Assembly: GCA_965224815.1 (NCBI GenBank)
Contig: CBDDAF010000003.1
Span: 2,542,001 to 2,606,000 of the forward strand
Source: CAYPEL01 sp036479985
GTDB taxonomy: Bacteria; Pseudomonadota; Gammaproteobacteria; DSM-19610
Reading direction: 5' to 3'
Length of the DNA: 64,000 nt
The position numbers were made by a program, and so were the translations under genes. Below are positions 1-7,075 of this stretch, one piece after another. The notes below the pieces were generated by a model. That model saw only the letters and a list, made by a program, of their open reading frames with translations, was not told the DNA's origin and did not search any database. Position 1 is the first letter of the stretch. Each line of letters opens with the position of its first letter.

Positions 1-72
1 TTGCTCAAAAAATCGGATCATTCCTTCCATATTGAGAGGACGTAATAGTATGTGGTTGATAGTTATGCTCAT
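1..72 (-). CDS. VOC/glyoxalase-like protein, N-terminal fragment
   Basis: This is the first 24 codons of a minus-strand gene that runs off the window. The start is the ATG complementary to 70-72, with a good ribosome-binding site (AAGGGA) seven bases upstream. The residues read MSITINHILLRP followed by NMEGMIRFFEQ, which resembles the first strand and helix of vicinal-oxygen-chelate (glyoxalase/bleomycin-resistance) proteins. It is divergent from the LysR regulator, which is the usual arrangement of a LysR regulator and its target, so it may be controlled by it. The family call rests on very few residues. Confidence 0.5.
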   Translation of the reverse strand, partial: MSITINHILLRPLNMEGMIRFFEQ

Positions 73-145
73 TGCGTTCCCTTTGTCCTGAATGAATCTG
101 TTAAGCCGCAGTATAATACTTGCGATAACTGCTGATAATTGCTTA

Positions 146-163
146 AATAATGAAATCATTATT
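146..163. promoter_or_regulatory. Dyad in the LysR divergent promoter region
   Basis: An inverted repeat with 8-bp arms, AATAATGA and TCATTATT, around two central bases lies 17 bp before the LysR start, between the two divergent genes. LysR regulators usually bind dyads in such intergenic spaces. It is a candidate operator only; no experiment is implied. Confidence 0.4.
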
Positions 164-180
164 CACATAAACTGAATAAT

Positions 181-1101
181 ATGGGCGCAATAGATAACAT
201 GCAGTTATTTGTTCGTGTGGTGAAAACAGGCGGTTTGGCCGCTGCAGGCCGTCAGATAGGGTTGTCTCCGGCGAGCATGACAGCGCGTATTAATGCGCTG
301 GAGCAGCACTACAACACTCGGCTTTTACTCCGCACGACACGGCGTATTTCGCTGACCGATGCCGGTCAGCGATTTTACGATGCTTGCTTACGTGTATTGG
401 CCGAGGTTGAACAGGCAGAAGCTTCATTGAAAAGTGACGAGGCCTCTTTGTCCGGCCAGTTACGCATTACCGCGCCCTCTGATTTTGGGCGGCAATACGT
501 TGCACCTGCCTTGTCTGAATTTGTCCAGCAACATCCCGCGGTAACCCCATATCTTCATCTCACAGACGGTGTCGTGAACCTGGTCGAACACGGATACGAT
601 CTTGGCGTCCGATTTGGAAATTTACCCGACAGTAATTTAATTGTTCGCCCGCTTGCGGATAACCATCGCGTGTTGGTTGCTTCGCCAGGCTATCTAAAAA
701 AGCAGGGGATACCTGAACACCCAAATGATCTGGAAAAACATCGTTGCCTGGTAATGGAGCGGCTTAGCGAACCCTTAAATGAATGGCATTTTCATACTGG
801 CAAGAGCCGTCAAACCATCAAGGTTGAACCTGCATTTACCAGTAATGATGGTGCAATCATTCGCTACTGGGCATTATCAGGAAAAGGTATTGCGTATAAA
901 TCCATATGGGATGTGCAGCACGATATTGATGCAGGTAATTTACAAACGATGCTAGATGATTTTGTGCTTGGATTCCAGCCAAGTGATATAGAAAAAACCG
1001 GGTTGCAGTTAGTTTATCCAAACCGTAAATATCTGCCAGCACAAGTGACGGGGTTTATTAAATATTTCAAGGCCAGTATATGTCGTGGTCATGCATCGTA
1101 A
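181..1101 (+). CDS. LysR-family transcriptional regulator
   Basis: A 306-residue protein of typical LysR length. Residues 1-60 form the winged helix-turn-helix, with the hallmark GGLAAAGRQIGLSPASMT stretch at about 17-34 and RINALEQ following. Residues 92-300 form the periplasmic-binding-protein-like effector domain, including the ITAPSDFGR strand near 97. It most resembles the large DmlR/AaeR-like group that often controls a divergent enzyme gene. The effector cannot be deduced. The neighbour to the left is a divergent VOC-like gene, the probable target. The start at 181 is the first ATG in frame and keeps the usual distance from the start to the helix-turn-helix. Confidence 0.9.
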   Translation: MGAIDNMQLFVRVVKTGGLAAAGRQIGLSPASMTARINALEQHYNTRLLLRTTRRISLTDAGQRFYDACLRVLAEVEQAEASLKSDEASLSGQLRITAPSDFGRQYVAPALSEFVQQHPAVTPYLHLTDGVVNLVEHGYDLGVRFGNLPDSNLIVRPLADNHRVLVASPGYLKKQGIPEHPNDLEKHRCLVMERLSEPLNEWHFHTGKSRQTIKVEPAFTSNDGAIIRYWALSGKGIAYKSIWDVQHDIDAGNLQTMLDDFVLGFQPSDIEKTGLQLVYPNRKYLPAQVTGFIKYFKASICRGHAS

Positions 1102-1167
1102 GTACCCTTATAAACAGAAGGGGTGCGGAGTGATTATTATTTATTCCATCCGTCACCTTATTTGTAT

Positions 1168-1198
1168 GTAGGATGGATGAAGCCTGCGTAACCCATCA
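1168..1198. repeat. Family D REP-like palindrome
   Basis: The sequence GTAGGATGGATGAAGCC then GCGTAACCCATCATTC is a degenerate copy of the GATGGGTTACGC...ACCCATCCTAC palindrome seen on the other side of the RAYT gene. It overlaps the 3' end of that broken gene. Such palindromes are the usual companions and substrates of RAYT transposases. Confidence 0.6.
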
Positions 1199-1742
1199 TT
1201 CACCAAATCCTCCATCCTTAACAATACAATCACCTGCAGCCCAGTCGGCCAAATATACCCCCGCCCTCATATGGTAGTGAAATGTTGAATGCGGCCAGTC
1301 TATTACTTTCTCAGCATGTCCATGTTTGACCGGATTGTAATGAATATAATCCATATGATGCCGCCAATCATTTTCATCGCGAATGAAATGCTCCCAGAAA
1401 CGACTGCCAAATACCACGCTGCCAAATACCACGCTCGCCTTTTGATAGTCGGCTCGCAGAACGTGGTTCGGTTTTTGGCAAGCCACGGGAAAACCGTGTT
1501 TTGAGTGTTTGCCACCGCTTGGAGTAATTCGCGTCCCCTGTGGGCAGTGTCCAGATCGCATGAAGATGATCCGGCAGAACAACCATCGCATCTATTATGA
1601 AAGGGTATTCACAGCGAGTTTCCCTGATAGCTCGTCGCAATAAATGAATATGTTCAACCAGTAACCGTTGTGAACGGTCTGCCAGATTTACAGTGAAAAA
1701 ATAGCTGCCACCAGGAACAAAACATCGTCTGTAATCGGTCAT
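1196..1742 (-). pseudogene. REP-associated tyrosine transposase (RAYT), frameshifted
   Basis: The upstream frame starts with MTDYRRCFVPGGSYFFTVNL (ATG at 1740-1742) and contains the HUH-type metal-binding motif PDHLHAIWTLP. After GIWQ it loses the frame. The downstream frame carries on with RFWEHFIRDE and DYIHYNPVKHGH, which holds the catalytic tyrosine region of IS200-like/RAYT proteins. The two parts join near 1400-1406 if one base is removed. Just before the break a 15-bp unit is tandemly duplicated at 1406-1420 and 1421-1435, adding five codons in frame. Both changes sit in the same conserved block (GERGIWQRRFWEH in relatives), so the protein is probably inactive. REP-like palindromes lie on both sides. 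Confidence 0.8.
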
Positions 1743-1768
1743 CCATGACCTCCTGTTTGATTGTCGAT

Positions 1769-1915
1769 TTTGATGGGTTACGCGAGCTCTACCCATCCTG
1801 CAAAGTGAATTATATTAATTTACCATCTTTTACGTAGGATGGGTGCAACCCATCTTATACCCATGCGTTATTTCGTATTTTGATGGGTTACGCAAGCTCC
1901 ACCCATCCTACGCTA
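1769..1915. repeat. Family D REP-like palindromes, three copies
   Basis: Three palindromic units lie head to tail after the RAYT start: GATGGGTTACGCGAGCTC with ACCCATCCTGC at 1770-1800, GTAGGATGGGTGCAACCCATC at 1835-1855 (compact, self-complementary), and GATGGGTTACGCAAGCTCC with ACCCATCCTACGC at 1880-1914. Together with the copy at 1168 they make a RAYT-plus-REP unit. They sit between the transposase and the gene at 1941, where a third cassette attC would be expected. Confidence 0.7.
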
Positions 1916-1940
1916 CTTACCATTAGTTCCTAATTAAATA

Positions 1941-2213
1941 TCAATGATTTTCATTATCCGCTTTTTCTAAACCCAGCACGCCAGGGCTGTGATCGAGTGA
2001 ATGCATTTCCCCACACGAATAGAACGAGGCTAGTGCATCCGTATCTATTGTGATTGATAGATCGTCATGATTTAGACTGTAATCGATAAACGATTTGTCG
2101 TCATTGTATATTCGAAATATGAAGCCACGCGATGTTTTTATCAGGACTCCTGATATACCGGACGCATCTGTCATATTAGACACCGCGTGCCTGTAGATAT
2201 ATTTATCTGCCAT
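1941..2213 (-). CDS. Hypothetical protein in a cassette-like unit
   Basis: A 90-residue soluble protein with no family I recognise. It is acidic, begins MADKYIYRHAVSN, and lacks a signal peptide or membrane segment. Its ATG follows the GTTATAC end of the attC-like site at 2227-2322 by only 13 bases, so it reads as the next gene of a cassette array in the same orientation as its neighbours. No attC-like site was found after its stop; REP-like palindromes begin about 25 bp further on. It is AT-rich compared with core genes of the window. Confidence 0.65.
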   Translation of the reverse strand: MADKYIYRHAVSNMTDASGISGVLIKTSRGFIFRIYNDDKSFIDYSLNHDDLSITIDTDALASFYSCGEMHSLDHSPGVLGLEKADNENH

Positions 2214-2226
2214 AGTTTTATTTTAC

Positions 2227-2322
2227 GTATAACGCCATGCTAACTTGCCATTTTATACAGAGCGAAGTGTAACGAAGCGGCGTATAAAATGGTCATGGTC
2301 AATGTTGAGTTAATTGTTAGAT
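2227..2322 (-). other. attC-like recombination site 2
   Basis: Read on the minus strand, the site begins with ATCTAAC (RYYYAAC consensus) and ends with GTTATAC, close to the GTTRRRY core and like the core of Vibrio repeats. Inside are a CTCAACATTG / CAAGTTAGC pair that aligns with one unpaired base, as in L''/L' boxes, and a perfect 11-bp stem (2248-2258 with 2282-2292) closing a loop. The stop codon of the 2310 gene lies inside the left core, a usual property of cassette genes. The 96-bp length fits attC sites. I identified it by eye; a covariance-model search was not possible. Confidence 0.75.
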
Positions 2323-3284
2323 TTTTTACGTAACACCATCAATGAAGACGGTTTGTTATTGTTACAAAAATTAGTGATACCTTGATTCATAATGAATGCC
2401 GTAATACGCGCAGCTAAAGCACTAGCCCCTATCCTTAAATCAGCAAGCGCTGTCACTACAATACTTGCTATGAAGCTATTATCCAATATTGAATTTATAC
2501 CATCTTTTAACCACGCTTGATATACATCTGATTTTTCATCACAAATATATTTGTACAGTTTTCTTTTAAAACCCCCCAAAACTATAGAGCCAAGGTTTTT
2601 GTTTTTAATAACTTCTTTAGGGCCTGGTAATCTTTTGCGTTGTTCATATGAAAGTAGGTTTTTAGAAATACTATCGATTCTAAATAAATAATCTTTAACT
2701 GCTTCAGGCACTGAAGCTCCAAGCATTTCCCGAATATCGTCTTCACTTTTTCCTTGTTTTATAATTTCGACAGCAGCCTTATGAATATCATTTTCAGAGT
2801 TGACACTAATAGAAGGTGATGACTCAGCCAAAGCTGCTAGTGCACCTTCTTGATCGAACCTTCCGACAATAGTTGCCCTGAACTCAAACCTTTTACTTTC
2901 TGATTTTATGACCTTATCATTTTGCAGTACCTCAGCCATTAATGGTTCTGCAAGATTTATATTTTTCTCTCTTAAGTAACAAATAGCCAAAAGCGTTGTA
3001 GCTTCTAGATGAAGTCGTGTATTTTCATTTGCATTATTACGAACAAATTGAAAACCTTTAATTGCTACAGGAATCTGCCATGCCTCTAAGGCTGCCTCGT
3101 AAAGCTTAAGATAATTTTCTAAGATTCTTGCTTCATGAAAATATGCACTAAGAATTACTTTTAGGTCATTAAGTATTAATTTTGCACTTTCCAAATTGCC
3201 TTTCTTTAATTCGACACTGAATCTTGACTCTAAATCGTGGACCCTAGCGAGTTGTTCTTTGGGTAATTTGATGGGTATTGGCAT
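2310..3284 (-). CDS. Hypothetical TPR-like protein in a gene cassette
   Basis: A 324-residue protein of unknown function. Residues 1-160 are helix-rich with a pattern suggesting a TPR-type solenoid (ARILENYLKLYEAALEAW, then LLAICYLREKNINLAEPLM). A Lys/Arg-rich middle follows, and residues 269-305 contain a more hydrophobic stretch (SFIASIVVTALADLRIG) that might be membrane-active or buried. The gene lies exactly between two attC-like sites in the same orientation, with 28 bp from the upstream site to its ATG and its stop inside the downstream site. It is AT-rich with many AAA/AAT codons, unlike the core genes, which fits acquisition as a cassette. Confidence 0.75.
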   Translation of the reverse strand: MPIPIKLPKEQLARVHDLESRFSVELKKGNLESAKLILNDLKVILSAYFHEARILENYLKLYEAALEAWQIPVAIKGFQFVRNNANENTRLHLEATTLLAICYLREKNINLAEPLMAEVLQNDKVIKSESKRFEFRATIVGRFDQEGALAALAESSPSISVNSENDIHKAAVEIIKQGKSEDDIREMLGASVPEAVKDYLFRIDSISKNLLSYEQRKRLPGPKEVIKNKNLGSIVLGGFKRKLYKYICDEKSDVYQAWLKDGINSILDNSFIASIVVTALADLRIGASALAARITAFIMNQGITNFCNNNKPSSLMVLRKKSNN

Positions 3285-3312
3285 AAATATATTTGTACTT
3301 TTATTCTTATAA

Positions 3313-3369
3313 ATCTAACGTTAAGCTAAGCCGCGCGTGTTTTGCGTCGGTTTGAGCTTTTTGTTAGAT
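3313..3369 (-). other. attC-like recombination site 1
   Basis: On the minus strand the 57-bp site begins ATCTAAC (RYYYAAC) and ends GTTAGAT (GTTRRRY), a perfect match to both core-site consensuses. AAGCTCAAACCG near the left end pairs with CGGCTTAGCTT near the right end, leaving one extra base unpaired on one side. That extrahelical base in an imperfect palindrome is the structural signature of attC. The site starts two bases after the stop of the Sel1 gene and ends 28 bp before the next ATG. It is the clearest recombination site in the window. Confidence 0.85.
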
Positions 3370-3372
3370 GCG

Positions 3373-3954
3373 CTACCCATCTCTAAGTCTCGGATCATCT
3401 ATGTCCTTCAGTGCCATGCGATATGCTTTTAAATATAACTTGGCCAACACCCAAATTCCTCGCACCCTATGACCCCGTTGCATATCTAAACGCGCAATAT
3501 TTCGCAAGGCAAATATATTACCTTTAACTGCTGCTTTCTGGTAATACTTGCGTGCAATTACTAAATCTTTTTTAACACCACGACCAAAATAGTGCATTTT
3601 ACCAAGCAATATATTGGCAGTTGATGAACCACAAGCTGATGCATTTAATAAATGTTCTTTTGCCTTATCATAATTAATATCTACACCCAAACCATGATAG
3701 TAAGCCCTGCCTAATCCTTCATGGCCATCAGACGAATTTCCCTCACGTACTGCACGTTGATACCAATAAAATGATTTTTCATTATTTTTCTTCAGCTCAC
3801 CAAAATCGTATTCATATAAATTTGCAGCTTCTGCGTAAGCCTCTATAACTCCCTTTTCCGAAAGGGTTTCAAAAATCTGGCGAGCTAGGATCAAATTACC
3901 TGATAAAAATGCCTCTCTTCCTTTATCCCACTCAACTAAATATTCTTTTTCCAT
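3373..3954 (-). CDS. Sel1-like repeat protein in a gene cassette
   Basis: A 193-residue protein with Sel1-like repeats: SFYWYQRAVREGNSSDGHEG, then LGRAYYHGLGVDINYDKAKE, then LLGKMHYFGRGVKKDLVIAR, each a short helix pair with the LG..Y..G.GV.....A signature, at about 60-150. There is no signal peptide, so it is probably cytosolic. Sel1 repeats mediate protein-protein contacts, but no partner can be deduced. It is the first gene of the cassette-like run: a collapsed core pair (3972-3990) lies just upstream and a complete attC-like site just downstream. It is AT-rich like its cassette neighbours. Confidence 0.85.
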   Translation of the reverse strand: MEKEYLVEWDKGREAFLSGNLILARQIFETLSEKGVIEAYAEAANLYEYDFGELKKNNEKSFYWYQRAVREGNSSDGHEGLGRAYYHGLGVDINYDKAKEHLLNASACGSSTANILLGKMHYFGRGVKKDLVIARKYYQKAAVKGNIFALRNIARLDMQRGHRVRGIWVLAKLYLKAYRMALKDIDDPRLRDG

Positions 3955-3971
3955 ACTTACCTATTTTCAGC

Positions 3972-3990
3972 ATCTAACAGTGTGTTAGAC
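3972..3990 (-). other. Collapsed attC-like core pair
   Basis: On the minus strand GTCTAAC (RYYYAAC) is followed after only five bases by GTTAGAT (GTTRRRY). The spacing is far too short for a functional attC, which needs L boxes and a terminal stem. It could be an attC that lost its interior by deletion, or a cassette boundary left after excision. It lies 18 bp upstream of the Sel1 gene, where a preceding cassette's attC would end. Confidence 0.5.
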
Positions 3991-4085
3991 AGAAGCAGCA
4001 GTATTGAGTGATAGGTCGCTTCCGCCTATTGTGTGAATGACAGATTCGGATTGTCGAAATCAATGGGGACAGTTTCGATTGATAA

Positions 4086-5348
4086 CTAACGATAAGTCCG
4101 TTGCACATACTCATTAACCATCTCCTGAAACTCTTCAGCAATATGCTCACCTTTTAACGTCACTGTTTTTTCACCATCAACATACACCGGTGCAACAGGA
4201 CGTTCGCCAGTCCCGGGTAGACTTATACCAATGTTAGCGTGTTTGCTTTCCCCCGGCCCGTTAACAACACAACCCATCACTGCGACGGTCATGTCTTCCA
4301 CACCTGGATATTGTTTGTGCCAGACGGGCATTTGTTCGCGTAGATACGCTTGAATGTCTTGTGCAAGTTTCTGAAAGTAATCACTGGTGGTGCGGCCGCA
4401 GCCGGGGCAGGCGACGACGGTAGGAGTGAAGGCGCGTAACCCCATGGATTGCAGAATTTCCTGGGCGACGATGACTTCGTGAGTGCGGGCACCGCCGGGT
4501 TCGGGGGTAAGTGAGATTCTAATCGTGTCGCCGATGCCTTCCTGTAACAATATAGATAAGGCCGCTGTTGAGGAGACAATGCCTTTGGCGCCCATACCGG
4601 CTTCGGTGAGTCCGAGGTGTAACGCGTAGTCGCATTGTTTTGCCAGCGTACGGTACACGCCGATCAAATCCTGCACGCCGCTCATTTTTACTGACAGGAT
4701 GATTTTGTCTTTGCCCAATCCCAGTTCTTGCGCGCGCTCTGCATTATCCAGTGCCGATGTCACCATGGCGTCATGAATAATTGCTTGTGAGTCTTTGGGT
4801 GTTTTACTCGCGGTGTTTTCATCCATCAGACGAACTACCAATGCCTGATCCAGGCTGCCCCAGTTCACACCGATGCGTACTGGTTTGTCATAACGGCAAG
4901 CGGTTTCGATCATGGTGGCAAACTGCTCATCACGCTTTTTACCGCGGCCAACATTGCCCGGATTAATGCGGTACTTGCCCAGTGCCTGTGCGCAGTCCGG
5001 ATATTTACTCAGCAGTTTGTGGCCATTGAAATGAAAGTCGCCAATTAATGGAACCGTCACACCTTGTGCATCCAGCTGTTCACGAATCGTTGCCACGGCA
5101 GCGGCGGCTTCATCAGAATTCACCGTAATGCGTACCAATTCGGAACCAGCCTCAGCGAGTTGAGCGACTTGCCGCACTGTGGCATTGATATCCGCCGTGT
5201 CGGTGTTGGTCATGGATTGCACAACAACAGGGTGATCACTGCCAACGCAGATCGCGCCTACTTTTACCGTTATAGTCTTATGCCGCTGGTTTGATTGGAG
5301 GGGAGTGCTCATTCGTTGTGCTTCATGAAATTCAGGTGGCCTAATCAT
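4086..5348 (-). CDS. ispG: 4-hydroxy-3-methylbut-2-enyl diphosphate synthase (flavodoxin)
   Basis: IspG (GcpE) reduces methylerythritol cyclodiphosphate to HMBPP in the penultimate step of the MEP isoprenoid pathway, using a [4Fe-4S] cluster. The 420-residue protein has the TIM-barrel start VGSDHPVVVQSMTNTDT and the C-terminal cluster domain with ACPGCGRTTSDY and MGCVVNGPGE carrying the cysteine ligands. Thirteen residues precede a second methionine (MSTPLQSNQ), which may be the real start. The usual neighbours (rodZ upstream, hisS downstream) are absent; it sits alone between the cassette-like cluster and lexA. ispE, another MEP gene, lies at 30500. Confidence 0.96.
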   Translation of the reverse strand: MIRPPEFHEAQRMSTPLQSNQRHKTITVKVGAICVGSDHPVVVQSMTNTDTADINATVRQVAQLAEAGSELVRITVNSDEAAAAVATIREQLDAQGVTVPLIGDFHFNGHKLLSKYPDCAQALGKYRINPGNVGRGKKRDEQFATMIETACRYDKPVRIGVNWGSLDQALVVRLMDENTASKTPKDSQAIIHDAMVTSALDNAERAQELGLGKDKIILSVKMSGVQDLIGVYRTLAKQCDYALHLGLTEAGMGAKGIVSSTAALSILLQEGIGDTIRISLTPEPGGARTHEVIVAQEILQSMGLRAFTPTVVACPGCGRTTSDYFQKLAQDIQAYLREQMPVWHKQYPGVEDMTVAVMGCVVNGPGESKHANIGISLPGTGERPVAPVYVDGEKTVTLKGEHIAEEFQEMVNEYVQRTYR

Positions 5349-5386
5349 AACGGATTTTCAAAGACTAAGCAGCGCACATACTGCTA

Positions 5387-5528
5387 AGGAACCTCTGATT
5401 AATGAGTGAGAATCTGTAGGAGCGGCTTTAGCCGCGATGGGGCTGCGGTGCCCATCGCGGCTAAAGCCGCTCCTACAGCATTTGCACAGTTTACTATGAC
5501 AAGATGTGCAACAGATCAGAGCTTCCCT
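5387..5528. repeat. Family A hairpin element, copy 1
   Basis: The core at 5414-5478 is a near-perfect hairpin: CTGTAGGAGCGGC... pairs with ...GCCGCTCCTACAG around a short GGGCTGCGGTG loop. Outside the core lie short flanks and outer ends AGGAACCTCTGAT and ATCAGAGCTTCCCT, which are themselves inverted repeats, giving a composite element of about 140 bp. The same plan recurs elsewhere in the window. It lies between ispG and lexA, next to family B copy 1. Confidence 0.85.
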
Positions 5529-5534
5529 AACAGA

Positions 5535-5654
5535 GTACGTGAGTTACCCAATCTCTCTATTTCATTACCGTTGGCAGCAGGGATGCTGCCATCGAGCGTA
5601 CAGGGATGTATTTACAGCGAGTAATGAAATAGAGAGATTGGGTAACTCACGTAC
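5535..5654. repeat. Family B element, copy 1, with perfect 34-bp inverted arms
   Basis: Arms at 5535-5568 and 5621-5654 are perfect 34-bp inverted repeats. The 52-bp interior holds a small hairpin (GGCAGCA/TGCTGCC at 5573-5590) and GTACAGGGATGTATTTACAG. The same interior recurs near 58510 and 62010. The right arm ends 35 bp before the first SOS box of lexA, so a large cruciform or RNA hairpin could form just upstream of the lexA promoter. Confidence 0.85.
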
Positions 5655-5689
5655 GGTAGCCTAAATGCACTCTTGCATCTTGCAAATAA

Positions 5690-5705
5690 CTGTATACACT
5701 TACAG
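5690..5705. promoter_or_regulatory. SOS box 1 (LexA operator)
   Basis: CTGTATACACTTACAG matches the gammaproteobacterial LexA consensus CTGT-N8-ACAG. It lies 33 bp upstream of the lexA ATG. LexA autorepression through two adjacent boxes is known in Escherichia coli. Confidence 0.9.
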
Positions 5706-5709
5706 TACA

Positions 5710-5725
5710 CTGTATAAAAACACAG
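5710..5725. promoter_or_regulatory. SOS box 2 (LexA operator)
   Basis: CTGTATAAAAACACAG, a second CTGT-N8-ACAG match, begins 20 bp after the first, close to two helical turns, so the two LexA dimers would bind the same face. It ends 13 bp before the lexA ATG and overlaps the likely promoter. Confidence 0.9.
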
Positions 5726-5738
5726 GAACCACGAAATC

Positions 5739-6353
5739 ATGAGTAAATTAACATCTCGCCAACAGGAAATACTTGAATATATTAGAGATTTTGCCTATGA
5801 AGAAGGGTGTTCCCCAACCCGGATGGAGATCGCAGAAGCGTTCGGTTTTCGTTCGCCAAATGCCGCTGAAGAGCATCTCAGAGCGCTGGATCGCAAAGGT
5901 GCCATCGAATTATTACAGGGATCATCACGCGGTATTCGCATTCTTGGTGATGATAGGGAAGAAGATGGCTTGCCGGTGATAGGCCGGGTTGCTGCCGGTA
6001 GTCCGATACTGGCCGAAGAACATGTTGAAGACCATTATCCGGTCGATCCCGCCCTGTTTCATCCGCGCGCCCATTACCTGTTGCGGGTGAGTGGTCAGAG
6101 TATGCAGGATATTGGCATTATGGATGGCGACTTGTTAGCGGTGCATCGTACTAATCAGGCCACGAATGGCCAGATTGTTGTTGCCCGGCTGGATGACGAA
6201 GTCACGGTAAAACGTTTTCGTAAACGCGGATCGATCGTAACTCTGCTGCCTGAAAATGAAGAGTATGAACCCATACGAGTGGATCTGCGTGAAGAGGATC
6301 TGGATATCGAAGGATTAGGTGTCGGTATATTAAGAAATGGTGACCCACTATGA
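5739..6353 (+). CDS. lexA: LexA repressor, SOS regulator
   Basis: LexA represses the DNA-damage regulon and self-cleaves when RecA filaments form. The 204-residue protein has an N-terminal winged helix (about 1-65, LTSRQQEILEYIRDFAYEEG) and the peptidase domain. The cleavage bond is Ala86-Gly87 in VAAGSP, and the catalytic dyad is Ser121 (SGQSM) and Lys158 (TVKRF), matching E. coli A84-G85, S119 and K156 with a shift of two. Two SOS boxes directly upstream show autoregulation. Its stop overlaps the start of the next gene (ATGA), so the two are co-translated. Confidence 0.98.
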   Translation: MSKLTSRQQEILEYIRDFAYEEGCSPTRMEIAEAFGFRSPNAAEEHLRALDRKGAIELLQGSSRGIRILGDDREEDGLPVIGRVAAGSPILAEEHVEDHYPVDPALFHPRAHYLLRVSGQSMQDIGIMDGDLLAVHRTNQATNGQIVVARLDDEVTVKRFRKRGSIVTLLPENEEYEPIRVDLREEDLDIEGLGVGILRNGDPL

Positions 6354-7075
6354 AACAATCACATGCACAGTTAGATCAGTCAGATTTCTGGTCAGAAGCG
6401 GCCAATCAGAACCTGCCTCAATCCGTTTTAAGCAGTGGATTTCCTGCGTTAGATGCCGTCTTGCCAAACGGTGGCTGGGCGCGAGGTGATCTGGTGGAAA
6501 TACTGTTATCACCTGAGAGTATAGGTTCGATGCGTTTATTATTGCCGGTACTGGCACAGCTCAGTGTTGAACAACGCTGGTTAAGCTGGGTGTCGCCACC
6601 GTCTTTGCCATCGGTTTCAGCACTTGCAACTGCTGGAGTCCGGCTGTCCTGTATTCGTTTGGTGCGACCCAAGTGTTATCAAGAAGGTTTGGAGATTGTT
6701 GCTAGCAGTCTGGAAAATGGAAACTGCAGCGCAGTACTTGCCTGGCCAATGATCAACGATGAAGTTATTTTTAAGCGCTTGCAACGTGCCGCGAGAACTG
6801 GAAACGCATTGGGCTTTATGTTCCGGGATATCGAAAAGGTTGATCAGAAGTCGTCGGCGTCGTTACGTTTGCAACTGGAAACACGAGCACACGGTAACCT
6901 GGAAGTCAGCATACTGGATCAACAGGGGAATGTAATTGCGGAACCGGTGAGTCTGGGTGGTAAACCTGTGTTGCCACGCGGTGTTGTTTCAGGCAATCGA
7001 CTGTTGGGCAGGACGCACAGCCGACATCTTCATGCAGCCCGTCCGCTGCGTACATCGTCTTTATATTGCCGGTAA
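6350..7075 (+). CDS. imuA: ImuA/SulA-family SOS protein
   Basis: A 241-residue RecA-like-fold protein of the ImuA/SulA superfamily. The signature is SGFPALDAVLPNGGW then ARGDLVEILL at 29-53, followed by the central LRLQLE strand region. ImuA helps the ImuB-DnaE2 mutagenic polymerase; SulA-type members after lexA in pseudomonads block FtsZ. Its overlap with lexA by four bases and the SOS boxes upstream show DNA-damage induction. No imuB or dnaE2 follows, so a division-inhibitor role is as likely as a translesion one. The C-terminal tail is Arg-rich, and the last 46 bp overlap the end of the convergent dat gene. Confidence 0.7.
   Translation: MKQSHAQLDQSDFWSEAANQNLPQSVLSSGFPALDAVLPNGGWARGDLVEILLSPESIGSMRLLLPVLAQLSVEQRWLSWVSPPSLPSVSALATAGVRLSCIRLVRPKCYQEGLEIVASSLENGNCSAVLAWPMINDEVIFKRLQRAARTGNALGFMFRDIEKVDQKSSASLRLQLETRAHGNLEVSILDQQGNVIAEPVSLGGKPVLPRGVVSGNRLLGRTHSRHLHAARPLRTSSLYCR

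Noticed and set aside
4047..4085. Hairpin TCGAAA/TTTCGA after ispG as a terminator
   Set aside because: The stem is only six bases and no T-run follows on the minus strand; support is too weak for a feature.
5406..5624. Plus-strand ORF between ispG and lexA
   Set aside because: It is made of family A and family B repeat sequence and has no independent coding support.
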